This document shows, in pieces, positions 54,984 through 61,282 of a stretch of DNA of 64,000 bases. A program made the position numbers and the translations under genes. The notes beneath the pieces were generated by a model, which was given only the letters and a program-made list of their open reading frames with translations, was not told the origin of the DNA and made no database searches. This stretch comes from Amycolatopsis solani (lineage in GTDB: Bacteria; Actinomycetota; Actinomycetes; Mycobacteriales; Pseudonocardiaceae), in the NCBI RefSeq assembly GCF_033441515.1, contig NZ_JAWQJT010000001.1, positions 4,092,001 to 4,156,000 on the forward strand. Reading direction: 5' to 3'. Each line of letters starts with the position of its first letter. The first letter of the stretch is position 1.

Positions 54984-55553
54984 GTGCCCCGGAGTGGAGA
55001 AGAAGCGCGTCGCCGCCTGCAGCAGGCCGCGCTCGAGCTGTACCGGGAACGCGGGTTCGACCAGACCACCACGGCCGAGATCGCCGCGCGGGCCGGCGTC
55101 ACCGAGCGCACGTTCTTCCGGCACTTCCCGGACAAGCGCGAAGTGCTCTTCGACGGCGAAGCCACCCTTCGGGCGGACCTGACGGCTTCGGTGACCGCGG
55201 CGCCCGACGGGCTGCCGCCGCTCGAAGTCCTGATCCGCGCGTTCCGGAAGGCCGGGCGGATCATCGAGGGCAACCGGCCGTTCGCCGAACCGCGGCTCGC
55301 GGTCATCGCGGCGACCCCGGCGTTGCGGGAGCGCGATCTGGCCAAGGCCGCGGCGATGAGCGACGCACTGGCGGCGGCGCTGCGCGCGCGGGGCGTCGCC
55401 GACCGGACGGCCGCGCTGGCCGCGCACGTCGGCTGGCTCACCTTCCACCACGCGGCCGGAGCGTGGATCGAGGAATCCGCGCGCGGCCTGGACGAGCACC
55501 TCGACGAGGCCTTCGCCGACCTGCGCGCGCTGGCGGCGGAGACGGGCGGCTGA
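54984..55553 (+). CDS. TetR-family regulator of the divergent epimerase gene
   Basis: This 189-residue protein starts at GTG 54984. The HTH reads TTTAEIAARAGVTERTFFRHFPDK (about 28-51). The C-terminal domain includes LAAHVGWLTFHHAAGAWIEE. Head-to-head placement and the shared operator indicate control of the epimerase gene. It is convergent with the acylase gene that follows (stops 21 bp apart). Confidence 0.92.
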   Translation: MPRSGEEARRRLQQAALELYRERGFDQTTTAEIAARAGVTERTFFRHFPDKREVLFDGEATLRADLTASVTAAPDGLPPLEVLIRAFRKAGRIIEGNRPFAEPRLAVIAATPALRERDLAKAAAMSDALAAALRARGVADRTAALAAHVGWLTFHHAAGAWIEESARGLDEHLDEAFADLRALAAETGG

Positions 55554-55574
55554 GCGCCCGCCTCCGCCGGGGAC

Positions 55575-57923
55575 TCAGCGCAGCACGACGATCCGCAGCG
55601 CGGGGGAGCGCAGGATGTCCGCCTCGCAGAAGCGGCCCTTGACCCACTCGCCGCGGCTGTAGAGCTTCGTCTGGTCGCTGAAGTACGGCGACTTCGGGTT
55701 CGACGACTGCGAGTACGTGAGCAACGTCGACGAGTCCGGGCACCCGTGCCCGCTGAACCCGACCACCTGGACGTAGCTCGACCCGTGCGCCACCTCGGCG
55801 TTGCCGCGCGCCGGGTCCCACACCGGCGTCATCACGTTCAGCACGCCGAGGAAGCCCTGCGCGCCGTGGATCGGGATGCGTTCGCCGTTGCGGGTGACGG
55901 CCTGGCCGTCCCGCAGCTTCGCGTCCGGCGGGAGCCCGGCCGTGCGCAGCTCGACGAGCGCGTCGCCGAACGCCTTCCGCACGGCGGCATCGGTGACGTT
56001 GAGCGTGTTCGGCGTCGTCAGCGGAGCCTTCGCGTCGAACGGCACCACGAACCGGTCCACGGTGCCGAGCCGGGCGGCGAACCGCTGGAACAGCAGCGAA
56101 CCGCGGGTGTCCAGGGTGTAGGTGTGGTCCCAGCTCGCCAGCGCGGCGCACGCCGCCCCGACGGGCACCGGGCCGGACGACGACGGCGCCTGCCCGTCCG
56201 GGAAGGACACGCACAGCTTCGCCAGGTCCGCTGCCGTGAGGTCGGCGAACAGGCTGTGGTCGGCGAAGAGCATCTTTTTCATCGACTCGGTCGTGAAGCC
56301 GCCCTTTTCCGCGGTCAGCAACGCCTCCCGGGTGCGCGGCGAGCGTTCGGTGCCGAGATCGCCGACGATGTGCGGGTAGCCCGTGATCGGTGCTTTCGCG
56401 TTGGCGAGCCAGGCGCTGTCGTTGGCGTTCAGCTCGTAGTCACGGCGTTGCTGCTGCGGCAGCCGCGACGGCGCGAAGATGCCCGGCTCGATCGCGCCGG
56501 GGTCCGAACCCCACTGGCACGCCGACTTCGAACCGTCCAAAATGGCCAGTCCGACCTGATCGAACGTCCCCTGCCCCAACGGGGTGCTGCACGCCTTCGC
56601 GTGTTCGTCGGTGACGTGCGGGACCACCTGGATGTCGGCGTAGAGCGCGTTGCCGGCCCGGTCGGTGGCGATGGTGTTGACCCACGGGACGCCCTGGGTG
56701 CGGCTCAGCGCGCGGACGACGTCGGCCGTGCTGCGGGACTGGTCGAGCTCGAACCACGTGTTCAGCCCGCGCAGGTTCGTCGCGTTCGCGTCGCGCACCG
56801 CGTACGCCGATTTCGCCGTCCACGGCAGCGGGATGCCCTGGAAGTCGCCCAGCACCGGCCCGTACCGCGTCGACCAGAACGTCCGGCTGACCGGCGTCAC
56901 CGAGCCGTCGGCTTGGCGCACCTGGACCGTGACGCCGGCCGACGTCATCTTCTCGGGCTTGCCGTCGACGAGGTACGTGGTCGGATCGCCCGTTTGCAGC
57001 GGGACTTCGAAGAGCCCGAACGTGACCGGTGTGGACACCGTGTGCGTCCAGGCCGCGTCGGCGGTGTGCCCGATCTGGACGAAGGGCATGCCGAGCAGGC
57101 TCGCGCCGGCAACGTCGAACCGGCCCGGGATGGTCAGCTGGCTCTGCCAGAACCGGCGCCCGGCCTGCCACGGGTAGTGCGGGTTGCCGAGCAGCACGCT
57201 GCCCCGCCCCGACGCGGTGGAGTCCGCGCCGATCGCGATGCCGTTGCTGCCCAGCCCACTCCCGCCGAGCGCCTGCCGGACCTGGGCCGACAGCTGCCCG
57301 GCCGTGCCCGGGGCCGGCGTCGGCCCGGACGGCGGTGCGGTGAACAGGCTTTCGGTGACCACGCCCTGGCCTCCGGTGATCGCGATGGCGTAGAAGTGCC
57401 GGTAGAAGTCCTGCTCGGTGATCGGCCGGACCCAGTCCGCGCCGCGGCAGGCCGGGTCGGAGATGCCGGACCGGCCGGTGCGCGCCAGGTAGGCGTTGAA
57501 GCCCTTCACGTAGCCGGAAACGATCTGCCGGACCTCGGGCTGCGGTCCCTGCGGCGCGGGCTGCGCGGCCAGCCGGTCGACGATCCCCGAATCGTTGATG
57601 CGCTGGAAGAACAGGTCGCTGTGCAGGTTGTTCCCGGCCTCGGACAGCGACGGGTAGCCGTCCCCGTCCGGGCCGAGGTACTTCGACCGCTGCGCGCTCA
57701 CCGTCAGGTAGATGTTCGCGAGCTCGCAGACGTTGTCGGTCGCCGCCGCGAAGCCGTACCCGTAGCCCAGCCCGGTGAAGTCCCGGGCGACGATGTGCGG
57801 GATCCCGTGTTCGGTGTAGCGGAGGACGGCTTTTTCCTGGCCCGCTTCCGCGATGCCGGTCCCCAGTGTGGTGACGGCGAGCGCGGTCGTCAGCATCGCC
57901 AGGGTTTTCCTGAATGGACTCAT
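55575..57923 (-). CDS. Secreted penicillin-acylase-family (Ntn) amidohydrolase
   Basis: This 782-residue precursor has a signal peptide (MSPFRKTLAMLTTALAVTT, cleaved near AEA). An alpha chain runs to Gly225, and the self-cleavage site is GLGSNGIAIG with Ser226 as the new N-terminal nucleophile. The beta chain contains GNPHYPW, a region QIGHTADAAWTHTVS, and the conserved LNANDSAW. Relatives in actinomycetes (aculeacin and AHL acylases) remove acyl chains from lipopeptides, penicillins or acyl-homoserine lactones. The preference here is not decided by the sequence. ATG 57923 is preceded by a GGGGG track. Confidence 0.93.
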   Translation of the reverse strand: MSPFRKTLAMLTTALAVTTLGTGIAEAGQEKAVLRYTEHGIPHIVARDFTGLGYGYGFAAATDNVCELANIYLTVSAQRSKYLGPDGDGYPSLSEAGNNLHSDLFFQRINDSGIVDRLAAQPAPQGPQPEVRQIVSGYVKGFNAYLARTGRSGISDPACRGADWVRPITEQDFYRHFYAIAITGGQGVVTESLFTAPPSGPTPAPGTAGQLSAQVRQALGGSGLGSNGIAIGADSTASGRGSVLLGNPHYPWQAGRRFWQSQLTIPGRFDVAGASLLGMPFVQIGHTADAAWTHTVSTPVTFGLFEVPLQTGDPTTYLVDGKPEKMTSAGVTVQVRQADGSVTPVSRTFWSTRYGPVLGDFQGIPLPWTAKSAYAVRDANATNLRGLNTWFELDQSRSTADVVRALSRTQGVPWVNTIATDRAGNALYADIQVVPHVTDEHAKACSTPLGQGTFDQVGLAILDGSKSACQWGSDPGAIEPGIFAPSRLPQQQRRDYELNANDSAWLANAKAPITGYPHIVGDLGTERSPRTREALLTAEKGGFTTESMKKMLFADHSLFADLTAADLAKLCVSFPDGQAPSSSGPVPVGAACAALASWDHTYTLDTRGSLLFQRFAARLGTVDRFVVPFDAKAPLTTPNTLNVTDAAVRKAFGDALVELRTAGLPPDAKLRDGQAVTRNGERIPIHGAQGFLGVLNVMTPVWDPARGNAEVAHGSSYVQVVGFSGHGCPDSSTLLTYSQSSNPKSPYFSDQTKLYSRGEWVKGRFCEADILRSPALRIVVLR

Positions 57924-58046
57924 CTGACCCCCTTGTCGTGATCGCCACGCTACCGACGGCGAGCACCTCCGGGGATGGGGGAAACCCCCGATATCCGTTC
58001 ACCCGCACGCCATCCCGCGTTGGCCGGGGCGGGATAGAAACCGCGC

Positions 58047-59585
58047 ATGACCCACCACTCCCGCCGTACGTTGCTCAAGGCCGGCCTGACCGGCGCCGCC
58101 GCCACGCTCGTGCTGCCTTCGACGGCTTTCGCCGCGGTCCCGCTCGTCCGCCGCGACCGCCCCGTGCTCACCCACGGCGTCCAGTCCGGCGACGTCACCC
58201 CCGGCTCGGCGATCGTCTGGTCGCGCGCGGACCGCCCGTCGCGGCTCGCCGTCGAGATCGCGCGCGACCCGTCGTTCCGGCACGCCCGCCGCGTGCCGGG
58301 CCCCCTCGCCGGGCCGGCCACCGGCGGCACCGGGCAGGTCCGCGTCGCCGCCCTGCAGCCGGGCACGGAGTACCACTACCGCGTGACGGCGGAGTCCCTG
58401 GACGGGCGCGCCACGAGCGAGCCGCTGACCGGCCGCTTCGCCACGGCCCCGCTCGGCCGCCGCGACACCCGGATCGTCTGGTCCGGCGACGTCGTCGGCC
58501 AGAACTGGGGCATCAACCCCGAACTGGGCGGGATGACGATCTTCTCGGCAATGGCCGCCCGGCACCCCGACCTGTTCCTGCACAGCGGCGACACGGTGTA
58601 CGCCGACGGCCCGCTTACCGAAACCGTGGCCCTGCCCGGCGGCCGGACCTGGCGCAACGTCGTCACGGCGGAGAAGTCGAAGGTCGCGGAGACGCTGGAC
58701 GAGTTCCGCGGCCAGCACGCGTACAACCGGCTCGACGAGAACTTCCGCCGGTTCGCCGCGCAGGTTCCCAGTTATGTCCAATGGGACGACCACGAGGTCT
58801 CGAACAACTGGTACCCGGGCGAGATCCTCGACAACCCGGCCTACACCGAGAAGCGCACCGACGTCCTCGCACCGCGGGCGTACCAGGCGTTCCACGAATG
58901 GCATCCGATCGACTCCCGCCGGGCCGTCGACGGCCGCGTCTACCGCAGCTTCACCTACGGCTCGCGCGTCGAGGTCTTCGTGCTGGACATGCGGACCTAC
59001 CGCAACGCGAACACCGCGGACCAGACCAAGCCCGGCTACATCCTGGGCGACCGGCAGGCCCGCTGGCTGGCCGACGCGCTCGGCCGCAGCACGGCGACGT
59101 GGAAGATCGTCCAGGCGGACATGCCGCTCGGCCTGGTCGTCCCGGACGGGAAGGACATCGAAGCGGTGGCGAACAACCTGCCGGGCGCGCCGGGCGGGCG
59201 CGAGACCGAGCTGGCGTGGGTGCTGCGCGAGATCCAGCGCCGCCGTGTCCGCAACGTCGTCTGGCTGACCGCGGACGTCCACTACACCGCGGCGCACCAC
59301 TATTCACCCGACCGCGCGGCCTTCCAGGACTTCGACCCGTTCTGGGAGTTCGTGTCCGGACCGCTCAACGCGGGCGCGTTCGGCCCCAACCAGCTGGACC
59401 CGACGTTCGGCCCGCAGGCGGTGTTCGTGCACGCCCCACCGACCGCGAACACGGCCCCGATCGACGGCTTCCAGCACTTCGGCGAGCTGAACGTCGACGG
59501 CGTGAGTGGTGATCTGACGGTGGACCTGCGCGATGCCACGGGAGCTTCGCTGTGGTCCAAGAAGCTGCACCCGCAGGGCCGCTGA
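58047..59585 (+). CDS. Tat-secreted PhoD-type alkaline phosphatase/phosphodiesterase
   Basis: This 512-residue protein has a twin-arginine signal SRRTLLKAGLTGAAATL. A small fibronectin-like domain follows (about 40-135: VLTHGVQSGDVTPGSAIVWSR, YHYRVTAESLDGR). The metallophosphatase core has WSGDVVGQNWG, HSGDTVYADGP, WDDHEVSNNWYPGE and LTADVHYTAAHHY. These provide the Fe/Ca ligands of PhoD enzymes, which release phosphate from mono- and diesters. It is divergent from the acylase gene. Expected control by phosphate is not seen directly. Confidence 0.93.
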   Translation: MTHHSRRTLLKAGLTGAAATLVLPSTAFAAVPLVRRDRPVLTHGVQSGDVTPGSAIVWSRADRPSRLAVEIARDPSFRHARRVPGPLAGPATGGTGQVRVAALQPGTEYHYRVTAESLDGRATSEPLTGRFATAPLGRRDTRIVWSGDVVGQNWGINPELGGMTIFSAMAARHPDLFLHSGDTVYADGPLTETVALPGGRTWRNVVTAEKSKVAETLDEFRGQHAYNRLDENFRRFAAQVPSYVQWDDHEVSNNWYPGEILDNPAYTEKRTDVLAPRAYQAFHEWHPIDSRRAVDGRVYRSFTYGSRVEVFVLDMRTYRNANTADQTKPGYILGDRQARWLADALGRSTATWKIVQADMPLGLVVPDGKDIEAVANNLPGAPGGRETELAWVLREIQRRRVRNVVWLTADVHYTAAHHYSPDRAAFQDFDPFWEFVSGPLNAGAFGPNQLDPTFGPQAVFVHAPPTANTAPIDGFQHFGELNVDGVSGDLTVDLRDATGASLWSKKLHPQGR

Positions 59586-59610
59586 TCGGCTCGGTTCGAC
59601 TCCCGCGGAT

Positions 59611-59663
59611 GTCTTGAATGAGTCATTCAGGACCTCCGGCGTCCTGAATGACTCATTCAAGAC
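59611..59663. repeat. Two AATGA(C/G)TCATT palindromes after phoD-like gene
   Basis: Copies at 59611-59633 (GTCTTGAATGAGTCATTCAG) and 59641-59663 (GTCCTGAATGACTCATTCAA). Both have TGAATGA/TCATTCA arms of 7 bp and further partial symmetry (GTC...GAC). They lie in the 424-bp gap 59586-60009, which holds no gene that I can support, only this set of palindromes and the ndk leader. Confidence 0.85.
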
Positions 59664-59726
59664 AGCGGACCCGGCCGGTCGGGGTGTGGTCCGGTACCCC
59701 GGGCCGGTCCCGCCGCTCGCGGTGTC

Positions 59727-59773
59727 CTGAAGGGGACTTTGCTGTCATCACATGACAGGAAAGTCCCCTTCAG
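59727..59773. repeat. 47-bp long palindrome with paired AAGTCCCCTTCAG arms
   Basis: CTGAAGGGGACTTT (59727-59740) pairs with AAAGTCCCCTTCAG (59760-59773). Inside, CTGTCAT (59742-59748) pairs with ATGACAG (59752-59758) around a CAC loop; one G-G mismatch separates the two stems. A half copy, CGTCCCCTTCAGCAC, follows at 59792-59806, and TGAAAG-GGT-CTTTCA at 59849-59863. Confidence 0.8.
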
Positions 59774-59906
59774 CACGCCACATGCCGGCAACGTCCCCTT
59801 CAGCACAGCGGGACCTACGACTTGGCGGATGCCCGTCGCCGGACACGATGAAAGGGTCTTTCACGACTTTCGGACCCGTGATCTCGGCCCGGCCCACCAG
59901 CTCGCC

Positions 59907-59937
59907 GGAGGTCGCGAATGACTCATTCGCGACCTCC
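59907..59937. repeat. Perfect 31-bp AATGACTCATT palindrome before ndk
   Basis: GGAGGTCGCGAATGA (59907-59921) and TCATTCGCGACCTCC (59923-59937) are perfectly complementary 15-bp arms around a single C. It is the most complete copy of the family and lies 73 bp upstream of ndk. Confidence 0.85.
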
Positions 59938-60009
59938 GCCCCGGCCGTTCACCGGGTCCGGCTACGCTCACGCGCACCGACCCAAACCGCAACAAGGAGA
60001 AACACCGTC

Positions 60010-60420
60010 GTGACTGAACGCACGCTGGTCCTGGTCAAGCCCGATGGCGTCGCGCGCGGCCTCGTCGGCGAGGTCATCTCGCGGATCGAGCGCAAGGGCC
60101 TCAAGCTCGCCGCCGTCGAACTTCGGACCGTGCCGCAGGCGCTGGCCGAGGAGCACTACGCCGAGCACAAGGAGCGTTCGTTCTTCGGCGAGCTGCTGGA
60201 GTTCATCACCTCGGGCCCGGTCGTCGCGCTCGCCGTCGAAGGCCCGCGCGCGATCCCCGCGTTCCGGCAGCTGGCCGGCGGCACCGACCCGGTCGAGAAG
60301 GCCACCCCGGGCACCATCCGCGGCGACTTCGCGCTGGAGACCCAGTACAACCTGGTGCACGGCTCGGACTCGCCGGAGTCGGCCGAGCGCGAGCTGAAGC
60401 TCTGGTTCCCCGACCTGTGA
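60010..60420 (+). CDS. ndk: Nucleoside diphosphate kinase
   Basis: This 136-residue protein starts at GTG 60010 with AAGGAG upstream; longer frames extend into the palindrome region and are rejected. The sequence opens [20 protein letters not shown], and the active-site His117 is in NLVHGSDS. It passes phosphate from ATP to other NDPs. In many actinobacteria ndk directly follows DUF4233; here several genes lie between, with the order kept. Confidence 0.98.
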   Translation: MTERTLVLVKPDGVARGLVGEVISRIERKGLKLAAVELRTVPQALAEEHYAEHKERSFFGELLEFITSGPVVALAVEGPRAIPAFRQLAGGTDPVEKATPGTIRGDFALETQYNLVHGSDSPESAERELKLWFPDL

Positions 60421-60472
60421 TCGACCCCGGGGCCACGCGCGAGCGTGGCCCCGGCACCCGCCCGGAGCGCCG

Positions 60473-61177
60473 ATGACCACGATGCCGTTGCCCGCCCGCG
60501 ACTACCTGCCCGTGCTGCGGGAGCTGACGGGCGCGTTCGCCGACGCCCTGCGCACCGGCGACCCGGCCGCGAAGGTGCCCGACTGCGGTGACTGGACGCT
60601 CGCCGACCTCGGCGCGCACCTCGGGAGCATCCACCGCTGGGTCGCCGCCGTCGTCCGGACGGGCGAACCCCAGCCCGACGACTTCGAAGCCGGCGCCGAT
60701 CTGCCGTCCTGGTACGCCGAAAGCGCGCGGCTCCTGCTCGACACGCTCGAAGCGGCCGAACCGGGGGACCGCTGCTGGCACTTCGGCGGCACGGAAAAGA
60801 CGAAGGCGTTCTGGTTCCGCCGCCAGGTGCACGAGACCGCCGTCCACCTCTTCGACGCCGGGAGTGCGCACGTCCTCGACCCGGCGATCGCCGCGGACGG
60901 CGTCGACGAGGTCCTCGGCGCGATGCTGCCCCGTGTCACGCGCTGGCACCCCGTGCCCGTGCTCCCGGGCCCGGTCTCTCTGCGCGCCACCGACACCGGC
61001 GACGTCTGGACCGTGCACCCCGGCGAACCGCCCGCGCTCGGCCCGGCCGCCGACGGCGCGACCGTCGAAGCGCCGGCCCGCGATCTCCTGCTGCGGCTGT
61101 GGAAGCGCACCGGACCTGCGCCGCGGACGACCGGCGACGCCGCGGCCGCGCTGCTCGCCGCGCCCCTCACGCCGTGA
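60473..61177 (+). CDS. Mycothiol-dependent maleylpyruvate-isomerase-family enzyme
   Basis: This 234-residue protein has the MDMPI N-terminal domain: CGDWTLADLGAHLGSIHRWVAAVVRTG, with the DinB-like metal-site His in HLGSIHRW, and RRQVHETAVHLFDAG (two further histidines). The C-terminal third (about 155-234) is the usual MDMPI_C-like region. Family members use mycothiol as cofactor, in line with an actinobacterial host. The true reaction and substrate are unknown. It lies 52 bp after ndk on the same strand. Confidence 0.85.
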   Translation: MTTMPLPARDYLPVLRELTGAFADALRTGDPAAKVPDCGDWTLADLGAHLGSIHRWVAAVVRTGEPQPDDFEAGADLPSWYAESARLLLDTLEAAEPGDRCWHFGGTEKTKAFWFRRQVHETAVHLFDAGSAHVLDPAIAADGVDEVLGAMLPRVTRWHPVPVLPGPVSLRATDTGDVWTVHPGEPPALGPAADGATVEAPARDLLLRLWKRTGPAPRTTGDAAAALLAAPLTP

Positions 61178-61282
61178 TGGTGTTCTAGACCATTCAGGCG
61201 GCGTTCACCGGGAAGTCTTCCGTCGGCCGTGCCACTGCGCTGTGCTGATCCGGCCCACGCTCACTCGATACTGGGGTACCTG

